Assembly (NCBI GenBank): GCA_002699025.1
Contig: PABA01000159.1
Coordinates: 32,095 to 96,094 of the forward strand
Direction: 5' to 3'
Origin: Sandaracinus sp.
GTDB taxonomy: Bacteria > Myxococcota_A > Polyangia > Polyangiales > Houyiibacteriaceae
Length of the DNA stretch: 64,000 nucleotides
Under the pieces are notes generated by a model. That model was not told where the DNA came from. It was given only the letters and a program-made list of their open reading frames with translations, and did no database searches. Numbering within the stretch: the first letter of the stretch is position 1; the number at the start of each line of letters is the position of its first letter. Positions 17,394-26,231 of this stretch are shown here, one piece after another. Made by a program: the position numbers and the translations under genes.

Positions 17394-17864
17394 ATGACCG
17401 CCGACCGCGCCACCATCGACGAGCTCCTCGCCCAGGAGCGGCTCCTGCTCATGGGCGCCTCGACCGACGAGAAGGCCTTCTCGCGCGCCGTGATGCGCGA
17501 GCTGCTCGAGAAGGGCTACGACGTCGTCCCGGTGAACCCGCACGTCGAGGGGCCCATCGAAGGGCGCGAGGCCTACACGGACGTGGCCCACGTGCCGGGG
17601 GAGGTCGGCGCGGCCATCGTGATGACCTCCGCCGAGCACGCCGCCGACGCGGTGCGCGAGTGCCTGGCGGCGGGCGTGCCGCGCATCTGGCTCCACCGCG
17701 GCGCGGGCCCGGGCTCGGTGAGCGACGAGGCCATCGCCCTCTGCCGAGAGGCCGGCGTGCCGCTGGTCGCCGGCGAGTGCCCGCTCATGTTCGTGAAGGA
17801 GGCGGGCTTCGTGCACCGCGTCCACCGGTTCGGGAAGAAGGTCGCGGGTACGCTGCCGCAGTAG
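17394..17864 (+). CDS. CoA-binding domain protein (YccU-like)
   Basis: This 156-residue Rossmann-fold protein is read from ATG 17394. It matches the CoA_binding_2 family: LLLMGASTDEKAFSRAVMRELLEKGYDVVPVNP, then AIVMTSAEHAADAV, then RIWLHRGAG. These proteins resemble the N-terminal CoA-binding domain of succinyl-CoA synthetase alpha. Their role is not established. It is divergent from the E2-like gene across 200 bases. Confidence 0.82.
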   Translation: MTADRATIDELLAQERLLLMGASTDEKAFSRAVMRELLEKGYDVVPVNPHVEGPIEGREAYTDVAHVPGEVGAAIVMTSAEHAADAVRECLAAGVPRIWLHRGAGPGSVSDEAIALCREAGVPLVAGECPLMFVKEAGFVHRVHRFGKKVAGTLPQ

Positions 17865-17881
17865 TCCGCGGCCGCTGCGCG

Positions 17882-17926
17882 ACGGGCTGCTCCCCAACGG
17901 GCTGCTGCCCAACGGACTGCTCCTCG
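17882..17926. repeat. 15-bp tandem repeat, three units
   Basis: Units ACGGGCTGCTCCCCA, ACGGGCTGCTGCCCA and ACGGACTGCTCCTCG follow head to tail just after the CoA-binding gene. The 198-base gap to the patatin stop holds no other feature I can support. Confidence 0.85.
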
Positions 17927-18062
17927 CCCTTGCCCGTTCATCTCGGCCGAGGATCGCGGGTCCCCGTCGAACGGCGCGCGATGGCGAGGGCGTTCCGGGT
18001 GGGCCCCTCCGATGCCGAGCTCGAGCGGGGACGAGCACGGGCGCGGGCTCGCCCTCGGCCCC

Positions 18063-18920
18063 TCAGCGCAACCAGGAGTCGAACAGCTCCGCGTGCCGTC
18101 GCGCGTCGGCGCGGCCGCGCTCGAGCGTGTCCGCGACCGGCGCGTGCTCGGTGTAGTCCCAGCGGGTGATCGGGAGCGGGGTCTCGGGGGCGACGTAGAG
18201 GCGGTGGCCCTGGCGGCCGATCACGCTCGGGTGGTGCGGGCGCGTGAGGAGCACGAGGCTCTTCTCGACGCCGGGGACCCGTTCCGCGAAGTCGGCGGGG
18301 GCGTTGTCGACCATGCTCCCGTCGATGAGCTCGAGGTCCGCGTAGCGACCGACGCCGGTGAAGGGCGGCGTGGAGGAGGAGCTGAGGATCAGGTCCACGA
18401 GCGCCTCGGGGCTCTCGCAATCACGCGCGTCCCAGACCTCCGGGCGGAAGCCGAGCTTCTGGGGGAAGCTCGGGTGGACCATGCGCGGGCGCACCTTCTT
18501 CTCGAGCTGGTAGACGCCGAGCCCGGCGGCGACGCCCAGGACGCCGCGGACGCGGCGCGGGAAGCGCGCGCAGAGGACGAGCAGCGGGAAGGGGAGCGCG
18601 CGGATGCGCTCGAAGCCGCCCTCGGAGAACGCGTGGGCGAGCGTGGCCCGGTAGATCTCGTCGTGGGGGAAGGGGCGCTTGCCGTTCAGCCAGCGGCGCA
18701 TGCTGAAGTGCCCCTTCACGCCTCGGCGCCGCTCGGCGAAGAAGCGCTCGGCGCGTTCGGTCTCGCCGGCGAGGACCATGGTCGCCATGGCGGCGCCCGC
18801 GCTGCAGGCGGCCACGGCGGCGATGCGGGGACGGAGCGGCTCGAGCCAGGACTCCATCAGGCCGACCTGGTAGAAGGCCCGGCTCCCTCCCCCGGCGAAG
18901 GTGACGGCGACGTCGCGCAT
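18063..18920 (-). CDS. patatin-like phospholipase
   Basis: This 285-residue protein is read from ATG 18920. It has the patatin oxyanion loop AGGGSRAFYQVG, the nucleophile elbow ACSAGA (Ser40; usually GxSxG, here the first glycine is alanine), and the catalytic aspartate in DGSMVDNAP. It is therefore a Ser-Asp dyad lipid acyl hydrolase, probably cytosolic or peripheral. A hydrophobic stretch near 120-135 may touch membrane. It lies 65 bases after the UspA gene on the same strand. Confidence 0.85.
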   Translation of the reverse strand: MRDVAVTFAGGGSRAFYQVGLMESWLEPLRPRIAAVAACSAGAAMATMVLAGETERAERFFAERRRGVKGHFSMRRWLNGKRPFPHDEIYRATLAHAFSEGGFERIRALPFPLLVLCARFPRRVRGVLGVAAGLGVYQLEKKVRPRMVHPSFPQKLGFRPEVWDARDCESPEALVDLILSSSSTPPFTGVGRYADLELIDGSMVDNAPADFAERVPGVEKSLVLLTRPHHPSVIGRQGHRLYVAPETPLPITRWDYTEHAPVADTLERGRADARRHAELFDSWLR

Positions 18921-18985
18921 GGAGCGGGTGGTAGCGGCTGCCCGCCCCGCCGGCAACGCCGCCCACGCCGCCGCGCCCCCGACGG

Positions 18986-20071
18986 TCAGCCGCTGGAGAC
19001 GTCCGAGCGGATCCGCTCGCGGATCATCGCCGCGATCTCGTGCCGCCCTCGGGCCTCCACGCGCCGTCCCACCCGGTCGAGCGCGATGGCGAACGCCTCC
19101 TGGATCGTCGCGTTGGCGGGCGCGCGCTCCGCGGCGCTCTCGATCAGCGGGAGCGCCTCCTCCGCCCGGTCGTCGTCGAGCAGCTCCCGGGCGACGCGAT
19201 AGTCGTGGGCGAGAGTCGAGATCGCGCGCTCGCGTCGACCGAGGTCCTGGTCGACCTCCCGGATCGCCAGCGTGTTGCAGCGACTGTGCTGCAGGGCACG
19301 CGAGGTCACGGGCCCGAGCCAGTCGGGGATCAGCGGGTCGAAGCCGCGGCTCCCGACGACGAGCAGGCCCACGTCGGCGGTGGCGTCCACGATGCGCTCG
19401 GCGGGCACGCCGACGACCACGCTCACGGCGACGTCGAGCCCCTCGAGGTCGTGTTCGGCGAGGAGCGCGTCGACCTGCTCCCGCGTGGACGCCTCGTCCT
19501 GCTCGGCGACCGGGGCCGGATCGCCCTCGCTCGGGATCACCGTCATCACCCGAAGGGGCACGCCGAACGCCCGCGCCATCCGGATGCCGGACGCGAGACC
19601 CAGCCTCGAACGGGGGCTCAGGTCGATGGGGCAGAGCACGGGCTGGCCGACGGGGGGCGCGCCACGCACGACCCAGACCGGGACCGAAGCACGCCGCACC
19701 ACCGCCTCGGCCACCGAGCCCACCAGCCAGCGGCGGATCGTCGCGGGCCTGCCGCCGCCGGTGACGATCAGCTCCGCCCCGACCCGCTGGGCGGTCTCCA
19801 ACACGAGCTCGGCGGGACGCCGGACCGCCACCTCGACGCGAACGTCCAGGCCGGCGTCGCGGAGCGGTGCGAGGCGAGGCTCGACCAGCTCCTTCGTCTC
19901 GGCGACGCGAGACGCCTCGGCGGCCTCTCCCTCGAGGCGGCGTCGCTCCAGCGCGTGCACGACCGAGATGGGGCGTGCGAGTCGTAGGCCCAGCTGCGTC
20001 GCGGCGGCCAGGATGTCGTCGGTCTCTTGATCGAGCGGCAGCGCTACGATCACCGGGCGGGGGTCAGTCAT
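18986..20071 (-). CDS. tandem universal stress protein with C-terminal helical domain
   Basis: This 361-residue protein has two UspA domains (about 5-140 and 143-280). The second keeps GSRGFDPLIPDWLGPVTSRAL, close to the G-2x-G-9x-G nucleotide motif. The first has a Gly-rich version followed by WLVGSVAEAVV. A third, helical part (about 290-361, HDYRVARELLDDDRAEEALP) resembles a tetratricopeptide-like extension not found in plain Usp proteins. It starts 21 bases after the RND permease stop, so it is probably co-transcribed with the efflux genes. Confidence 0.85.
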   Translation of the reverse strand: MTDPRPVIVALPLDQETDDILAAATQLGLRLARPISVVHALERRRLEGEAAEASRVAETKELVEPRLAPLRDAGLDVRVEVAVRRPAELVLETAQRVGAELIVTGGGRPATIRRWLVGSVAEAVVRRASVPVWVVRGAPPVGQPVLCPIDLSPRSRLGLASGIRMARAFGVPLRVMTVIPSEGDPAPVAEQDEASTREQVDALLAEHDLEGLDVAVSVVVGVPAERIVDATADVGLLVVGSRGFDPLIPDWLGPVTSRALQHSRCNTLAIREVDQDLGRRERAISTLAHDYRVARELLDDDRAEEALPLIESAAERAPANATIQEAFAIALDRVGRRVEARGRHEIAAMIRERIRSDVSSG

Positions 20072-20092
20072 GGCGGCTTCTACCTCGGCTCT

Positions 20093-23000
20093 TCAGTCTT
20101 CGGATCGTTCGGGGCCCGCCGGTGATTCGGCGTCCTCGACCGGTTCGTCGGCGGAGGTCCCCGCCGGTGGCTCGTCGTCGTCTGCGGCGTCCCTCGAAGC
20201 CTCGGCTTCGGCGCCGGAGGGGGGCTCCGCGAGGTCGTCCGAGCCGTGTTCCTCGCTGAGGGGCACGCCCGTCTCGTCCCGGAGGAGCTGACGCCCATCC
20301 GTGAGCCGGCCGAACACGTAGTAGAGGCCGGGGATGAGGAGCACCCCCACCACGGTGCCGAGGAGCATGCCGCCGACTCCGGTCACGCCGATGGTCCGGC
20401 TGCCGAGCGCCCCGGCCCCGTGGGCCACGACCAGCGGGAGGAGGCCGGCGATGAAGGCGAAGGAGGTCATCTGGATGGGCCGGAAGCGCAGCATCCCGCC
20501 CTCGATCGCGGCATCCTCGAGCGACGCGCCTTCGTTCCGGCGCTGCACCGCGAACTCGACGATCAGGATCGCGTTCTTCCCCAACAATCCCACCAACATG
20601 ATCAGCCCCAGCTGAGCCCATACATCGTTGGCCAATCCGGCGAGCTGCAGGAACAGGAAGGACCCAAAGATGCCGATGGGGAGAGAGAATATGACCGCGA
20701 GCGGAATCAGGAAGCTCTCGTACTGAGCGACGAGCACGAGATAGACGAACACGACCACGATCAGGAAGATGTAGATGGCCTCGTTGCCCGTCCTCGACTC
20801 GTCCCAGGAGAGGCCCTCCCAGCCGAGCGAGTAGCCTCGCGGCAGGATCTCGTCGGCCACCTCCTGGATGGCCTCCATCGCCTGCCCGGTGGAGTATCCC
20901 TCTGCCGGAACGAGCTGGATCGCCGCCGACGGGTAGAGGTTGTACCGAGTGATCTCGTTCAACCCCTGCCGCCGCTCGACCCGCATGAACGCCGAGTAGG
21001 GAACCATCTCACCGTCTTCGTTCTCGACGAACAGATCGTCCAGATCGTCGGGCATGCGACGGAACTGTGGCCACGCTTGCACGTACACCTTGTAGAACCG
21101 ATTGAATCGCACGAACCCCTGTTCATACGTGCTGCCGATGAGGATATTGAGGTTCGTGAGGGCCGACTCGACGGTGACCCCCTTCTGCATGGCCTTGTCG
21201 TTGTCGATGAGCAGCTCGTACTGCGGGTAGTTGGCGGCATAGAAGGTGAAGACGGTGCCCACCTCCTCGCGCTCACGCAGGGCTTCGATGAACGCGTCGT
21301 TGATCTCCCCGAGCCGCACGTAGTCCGCCGTGGAGGACTGCGTCTGATCCAGCACGCGCACGGAGATGCCGCCGGCGGCGCCGAAGCCGGGGATCGCGGG
21401 AGGCTCGAAGAACTCGAGCTCGACGTCCGTCATCCCCGCGGTGCGTTCCTCCAGCTCCTCGATGATCTCGGTCGCCGTGATCGAGCGCTCGGACCAGTCC
21501 TCGAGGTTGATGATGGCGGTGCCCGCGTTGGAGCCGCGGCCCTCGGTCAAGACCTCGTACCCCGCCACGGAGGTCACGGAGCGGACCCCTTCGACCTCGC
21601 GGGCGATCTCCTCGAGCTCCTGCGACTTCGCGTTGGTGTACTCGAGCGTCGAGCCCGGCGGGGTCTGGAGGACCGCGTAGAGGACGCCCTGATCCTCACC
21701 CGGGATGAAGCCGCTCGGCAGCAGGGAATTCTCGGCGACGATGCCGAATGCGAAGAGGCCGACGGCCGCGAGGGTCAGGATCCGTCGCGCGACGATCGGG
21801 CGGAGCAGCCGCCCCGCGTAGATCTTCGTGACCTCGTCGACGCCGCGGCTGAAGCCCTTCTGCACGAAGGGGACGGCGAGGATCGCGAATCCGATGGGGC
21901 CCCAGAGGTAGTACGCGACGTACGCGAACCCGCCCAGCGCCGGAAGACCCAGGAGCGCGTACGCGAGGAGCTTGCGCGTCCCCATGGCCTGCATCCGCTC
22001 CCGGAGGCCCTTGCTCTCGTTTTCGTGGTGCGGGTCGTGGGGCCGGAGGATCATCGCGCACAGGACCGGCGTCAGGGTCAGGGCGACCACGCCGGAGAGG
22101 ACGATCGTCGCGGCCATCGTGACGCCGAACTGGCGGTAGAAGACGCCGACCGGCCCGGGGACGAAGGTCACGGGGACGAACACGGCCGTCATCACCAACG
22201 TGATCGCGATGATCGCGCCGCTGATCTCCTGGAGCACGGCCATCGTCGCGCGATAGGGCGACAGGTTCGTCGCGGCCATCTTCGCGTGAACGGCCTCGAC
22301 CACGACGATGGCGTCGTCCACGACGACGCCGATGGCCAAGACCATGGCGAAGAGGGTGATCAGGTTGATGGAGAAGCCCATCAGCTGGAGCACGAAGAAA
22401 GCGCCGATGAGCGACACCGGCACCGCCAGCGTCGGGATGATCGTGGACCGCAGGTCTCCGAGGAACATGAAGACCACGAGCGACACGAGGATGAACGCCT
22501 CGAGCAGCGTGTGGAGCACCTGCTCGATGGAGGCGTCGACGAACCGCGAGACGTCGTACGCGATCTCGTAGTCCATCCCGGGAGGGAACGACCCTCGCAT
22601 CTCCTCCAGCGTCGCCTTGATCTCCTCGATGACCTCGGCCGCGTTGGAGCCGGGGGTCTGTTTGAGCACGATGGACGCCGCCGGGTAGCCGTTGAGATCC
22701 GAGTAGATGTCGAAGAACTCGGAGCCAAGCTCGACCCCCTCGTGCTCGTCGTCCCGTGAGGAGGTCGCCTCCGCCCCGTCCGCCGCTCTGGCGCCCGCGG
22801 CGTCTTCGGCGTCTTCGTCGCCGATGGGCTCGGCGGTCGGCGGGCGGACGCAGATGTCCCTCAGCCGCAAGATCTCCCCGTCCGGCTCCGCCCTCAAGAC
22901 GATGTTCGCGTACTGCTCTGGCTCCGTGTACCGACCGATGTATGTGATCACATACTCTCTCGACTGAGAGACCATTCCCGTGGCTTGTCCGAGGCGACCT

Positions 23001-23650
23001 GGAGAACCAATCAAGCTCTGCTGTTCCACGGCCTCCATGACGTCTTCCACTGAAATGTGGTACGCGCGCATCCGCTCGGGGTTGAGCCAGATGCGCATCG
23101 CGAAGTTACGGTTCCCCAGGTTCCTCGGGATGCCCATCCCGCGGATCCGCTTCAACCGAGGCATCACATAGACGTTCGCGTAGTTGAAGAGCTCCGTCTG
23201 GTCGGCGTCCGGATCCGTGCTGTAGAGGTTCAGGTACATCAGCATGCTCGGCACGACCTGACTGACGAGAATGCCCTCTCTCACCACCAGTGGCGGCAGG
23301 CGGCTGAGCACGATGTTGATCCGGTTCTGGACGTTGACGACGTTGATGCTCGGGTCGGTCCCCGGCTCGAAGTAGATCCGGATCGTCGCCTCGCCAGCGC
23401 TCGTGGCGTCGGAGACGATGTAGCGCATGTCCTGGACGCCGTTGATCGACTGTTCCAACGGGATCAGGACCGAGTCCACCAGCACGTCGGCGCTGGCGCC
23501 GGGGTAGGCGATGGAGACGTAGACGGTGGGCGGCGCGACGCTGGGGAACTGCGCGACGGGGAGGCTCTTGACCCCGAGGCCGCCCAGGAACACGACGATG
23601 ATCGCCAGGACGATCGCCAGGGCCGGCCTCTTGAGAATGTGCTTGAACAT
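20093..23650 (-). CDS. RND multidrug efflux permease, HAE1 (AcrB-like)
   Basis: This 1185-residue inner-membrane pump subunit has the usual duplicated plan of 12 helices and two large periplasmic loops. The proton-relay aspartates are visible in GVVVDDAIVVVEAV (about 406). The start LKRPALAIVLAIIVVFLG and the PGEDQGVLYAVLQTPPGSTL segment are typical. Three departures were seen: an acidic insertion of about 40 residues near 270-308, an extra hydrophobic hairpin near 555-600, and an acidic low-complexity tail of about 60 residues. Base composition is visibly lower in GC than neighbours. Its partner fusion protein is 54 bases upstream; no TolC gene is in the window. Confidence 0.92.
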   Translation of the reverse strand: MFKHILKRPALAIVLAIIVVFLGGLGVKSLPVAQFPSVAPPTVYVSIAYPGASADVLVDSVLIPLEQSINGVQDMRYIVSDATSAGEATIRIYFEPGTDPSINVVNVQNRINIVLSRLPPLVVREGILVSQVVPSMLMYLNLYSTDPDADQTELFNYANVYVMPRLKRIRGMGIPRNLGNRNFAMRIWLNPERMRAYHISVEDVMEAVEQQSLIGSPGRLGQATGMVSQSREYVITYIGRYTEPEQYANIVLRAEPDGEILRLRDICVRPPTAEPIGDEDAEDAAGARAADGAEATSSRDDEHEGVELGSEFFDIYSDLNGYPAASIVLKQTPGSNAAEVIEEIKATLEEMRGSFPPGMDYEIAYDVSRFVDASIEQVLHTLLEAFILVSLVVFMFLGDLRSTIIPTLAVPVSLIGAFFVLQLMGFSINLITLFAMVLAIGVVVDDAIVVVEAVHAKMAATNLSPYRATMAVLQEISGAIIAITLVMTAVFVPVTFVPGPVGVFYRQFGVTMAATIVLSGVVALTLTPVLCAMILRPHDPHHENESKGLRERMQAMGTRKLLAYALLGLPALGGFAYVAYYLWGPIGFAILAVPFVQKGFSRGVDEVTKIYAGRLLRPIVARRILTLAAVGLFAFGIVAENSLLPSGFIPGEDQGVLYAVLQTPPGSTLEYTNAKSQELEEIAREVEGVRSVTSVAGYEVLTEGRGSNAGTAIINLEDWSERSITATEIIEELEERTAGMTDVELEFFEPPAIPGFGAAGGISVRVLDQTQSSTADYVRLGEINDAFIEALREREEVGTVFTFYAANYPQYELLIDNDKAMQKGVTVESALTNLNILIGSTYEQGFVRFNRFYKVYVQAWPQFRRMPDDLDDLFVENEDGEMVPYSAFMRVERRQGLNEITRYNLYPSAAIQLVPAEGYSTGQAMEAIQEVADEILPRGYSLGWEGLSWDESRTGNEAIYIFLIVVVFVYLVLVAQYESFLIPLAVIFSLPIGIFGSFLFLQLAGLANDVWAQLGLIMLVGLLGKNAILIVEFAVQRRNEGASLEDAAIEGGMLRFRPIQMTSFAFIAGLLPLVVAHGAGALGSRTIGVTGVGGMLLGTVVGVLLIPGLYYVFGRLTDGRQLLRDETGVPLSEEHGSDDLAEPPSGAEAEASRDAADDDEPPAGTSADEPVEDAESPAGPERSED

Positions 23651-23703
23651 GGTGGTTCTCTTCGATTGGGAAGTCGTCGCTGGTGGGTCCGCGAGCGGGC
23701 CGG

Positions 23704-24864
23704 CTACTCGGCGTGATGGCGCAGGTTCCGGAGGGACTCCTCCGGAGGGATCCGCTCGGGATCGAGGTGCTCGCCTTCGCGCACCTGCCGGACGCCATCG
23801 AGCACGTATTGCTCGTCGGGATCGAGGCCGCTTTCGATGACGAAGATGTCATCGGTCTCGTGCGCGACGGTGATCTCGCGCTGATGGGCGACGCCGTCTT
23901 CGCCGACCACGAAGACGTACTGCCGGTCGAGGATGTCGAACACGGCTCGCTGAGGGATGACCCGCGCGTCGTGCAGCGTGCCGTTGATCAGGACGGTGCC
24001 GGTTTGGCCGTGAAGAAGAAGCCCGTCGGGGTTCGGGAAGTCTGCGCGGAACTGAACGTTCCCGGTCGTGCTGTCGAAGTTCGACTCGACGGTGACGGTG
24101 TCGCCCGCGTCCTGGTCGAAGAGCTCACCGTTGGCCAAGCGGAGCTGGATCGTGGCGCCGGGGAACGTGAGCCGATGCGGGCGCTCCGGGTCTCTCGATT
24201 CGGGGAGGGACCGGTACTCGAGATAGTCGGCCTCCGGGACGTTGAAGTAGACCCACATCACCTCGTTGTCGGACACGGTGGTGAGGACGTCGCCCTGCTC
24301 GACGAGGCTGCCTTGCTGGATGTATTGGCGGTCGACGATGCCGTCGAAGGGAGCGACGATGCTGGTGAAGTCGAACTCGGCTCGGGCGAGGTTCAGCTCC
24401 GCCCGCGCCCGATCTCTCGCGGCGGTCACCAGCGCCAGCTCCTGGGCAGAGATCACGTTCTGCTCGGCGAGCATCTGCGCGTTCTGCAGCTCGATCTGGG
24501 CGTGATTGAACTCCGCCCGATGGGCGTCGAGTCGGGCCCGATAGAGGACGGGGTAGATCCGGAACAGGACCTGGCCGAGCTGGACGCGCTGCCCCTCCTG
24601 GACGGGCACCTCCTCGAGGTAGCCCTCGTCCAGGGCGCGGACCTCGATGTGCCGGCGAGAGTGGATCTGGCAGACGTACTCCTGAGTCGTCGGGACGTCG
24701 GTCACAGCCGGGCTGGTCGTCACGATGGGGTGGTGGCCCTCTTCGCTCTCTTCCCCGTGGGCCTCCGAGTGGGAGCACGAGGTCAGGACGAGGGGGAGCG
24801 CGAAGACGAGCAGCAGGAGCTTCGCTACGCCTCCAGGGGTCCATCGCTGCTGGGGGTGGCTCAC
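23704..24864 (-). CDS. RND efflux membrane fusion protein (AcrA-like), lipoprotein
   Basis: This protein of about 386 residues starts at GTG 24864, chosen because GGAGA lies four bases upstream; GTG 24882 is in frame too. The signal peptide ends in lipobox LTSC. QEGQRVQLGQVLFRIYP is the first half of the biotinyl-lipoyl-like domain. A helical hairpin (about 115-170) follows, then the second half FTSIVAPFDGIVDRQYIQQGSLV, a beta barrel, and the membrane-proximal domain with VIPQRAVFDI. It links the RND permease to an outer-membrane channel encoded elsewhere. Confidence 0.9.
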   Translation of the reverse strand: MSHPQQRWTPGGVAKLLLLVFALPLVLTSCSHSEAHGEESEEGHHPIVTTSPAVTDVPTTQEYVCQIHSRRHIEVRALDEGYLEEVPVQEGQRVQLGQVLFRIYPVLYRARLDAHRAEFNHAQIELQNAQMLAEQNVISAQELALVTAARDRARAELNLARAEFDFTSIVAPFDGIVDRQYIQQGSLVEQGDVLTTVSDNEVMWVYFNVPEADYLEYRSLPESRDPERPHRLTFPGATIQLRLANGELFDQDAGDTVTVESNFDSTTGNVQFRADFPNPDGLLLHGQTGTVLINGTLHDARVIPQRAVFDILDRQYVFVVGEDGVAHQREITVAHETDDIFVIESGLDPDEQYVLDGVRQVREGEHLDPERIPPEESLRNLRHHAE

Positions 24865-25485
24865 GGCTTCTCCGCTTCTCACGGCTGTTCTCCTGGCTCG
24901 GTGTCGGTGCCTACTCCGCGCCTATCGCCCGCCGCAGCGCGGCGTGGGGGAGGTCGCGTGCCGGGTCGGTGCCCGTCGTGGTCGGTTTCGATGGGCGCGA
25001 GCTGCGCAGTCGGGGGATCGCGTCGCGCCATGAACGGTTCGAGGGGGGTCGGATGAAACATGAGCAGAGCTCCGGGAGGGGTCGTGAGCAGCCGCCTCGC
25101 CGAGGGAACCGGGTCGTGGATTGGTGCGTCGCCACGCCGAGCGAGCCGCGGAGAGGAGCAGGCGTCGGCGAGGGAACGGAGAGCGGGCGTCGGCGAGCGG
25201 CGCCCCATCGACGGCGGCGTCGGCCTCGACGACTCCGCGCGTCCACGGAGACGCGGTGGCGCATCGAGCCCGCACCGGTGGCACCCGGCCAAGCCGAAGC
25301 TCGAAGGTCCGCCCGAGCGTGTGACCGCCGCAGGCCGGGAGGCAGGCCGGGAGTGGCCGGACGGACGGAGCAGGCCGGGCGGAGCAGGCCGCTTCAGCCG
25401 AGCTCAGCCGGGAGGGAGCCCGGGCAGACGGTCGCTCAGGCTCGGGAGCACAGGCTCAGGAGCTGAGAAGCACCGTCTCAGACGG
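24865..25485. other. intergenic region without a supported gene
   Basis: About 620 bases rich in short degenerate repeats of GGAGCAGGCCGG and GGACGG type. Several open frames cross it on both strands, but none gives a protein-like composition, signal peptide or family match. The promoter of the efflux operon is presumably here, but I could not place it. Confidence 0.5.
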
Positions 25486-25558
25486 ACCGGGCTCGGATGG
25501 ACCGGGCACGGACGGACCGGGCTCGGGCGGACCGGCTCAGGCGGACCGGCTCAGGCGA
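25486..25558. repeat. 15/14-bp tandem repeat, five units
   Basis: Three 15-bp units (ACCGGGCTCGGATGG, ACCGGGCACGGACGG, ACCGGGCTCGGGCGG) are followed by two 14-bp units (ACCGGCTCAGGCGG, ACCGGCTCAGGCGA). The last unit touches the stop of the small secreted-protein gene. Confidence 0.85.
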
Positions 25559-25973
25559 GCGGGGGCCCACGCGCAGCGTGACGAGCGACCGCGTCCGCGC
25601 CGACCAGAAGGCGCGCGGGCCCGCGCGGAGCGCGCCGCGAGGTCCTCGGCTCGGTGAGCGAGTGATCCCCCGTCGCTCCGTGCTGGCCGTCGCCGTCCTC
25701 GAGATCGTCGATCTCTTCGCACTCGAGCGCAACGAGGTCCGGGCTCACCTCCGGTGAGCGCTCGAGGACCTGAGCGCCGAAGGGCACGGCGCCGTGGTCG
25801 GGCTGCGTCGCGTGAGCGAGCTCGCCCGCCCCGGCCTGCGAAGACGCCACCTCCGCACGACCTCTCTCCGCGGCGGAGCCGGCGGGGAAGATCATGCTCG
25901 TCGCGAGGATGAGGCCCTGGACGAGCGCGGTGAGGCGAGCGGGGGTCAGCGGTCTGCTCCGGAGCTCGATCAT
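25551..25973 (-). CDS. small putative exported protein
   Basis: This 140-residue product is read from ATG 25973, with GGAG six bases upstream. It has a basic start, a hydrophobic stretch (about 12-30, LTALVQGLILATSMIFPAG) and a plausible Ala-x-Ala cleavage site, then an acidic middle (LECEEIDDLEDGDG). The Arg/Ala/Pro-rich end may be run-on into repeat DNA. No family was recognised, and the gene may be spurious. Confidence 0.35.
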   Translation of the reverse strand: MIELRSRPLTPARLTALVQGLILATSMIFPAGSAAERGRAEVASSQAGAGELAHATQPDHGAVPFGAQVLERSPEVSPDLVALECEEIDDLEDGDGQHGATGDHSLTEPRTSRRAPRGPARLLVGADAVARHAARGPPLA

Positions 25974-26231
25974 GGACCGCTCCGACGCGGTCCGCAACCA
26001 TGGTCGGGGACCCTCCAGGCCGCACGGACGCCGCCGCGGGCAAGCGACCCGGCCCGCAGGCCGAGCCCATCGAAGACAGCGCGACGCGTCGCCCCCCGGG
26101 TCGGAGGGAAGTGCGCTCCGAAGCGCGACGCGCTCCCACGCGCGCTCTCTGCCCGGGCGTCCGCTGCAAGTCGCGCGGGCCGCCAGCGGAGCCGAAGCCG
26201 AGCCGACCGGCGCGGCTCGCGGAGGGTCCCC

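Noticed and set aside
20246..22759. 837-residue plus-strand open frame opposite the RND permease
   Set aside because: Charged residues only, no membrane or domain motif; permease is on the other strand.
24969..25466. Plus-strand frame of 165 residues in the intergenic region
   Set aside because: Arg/Gly/Pro-rich, no signal or motif, made of repeats.
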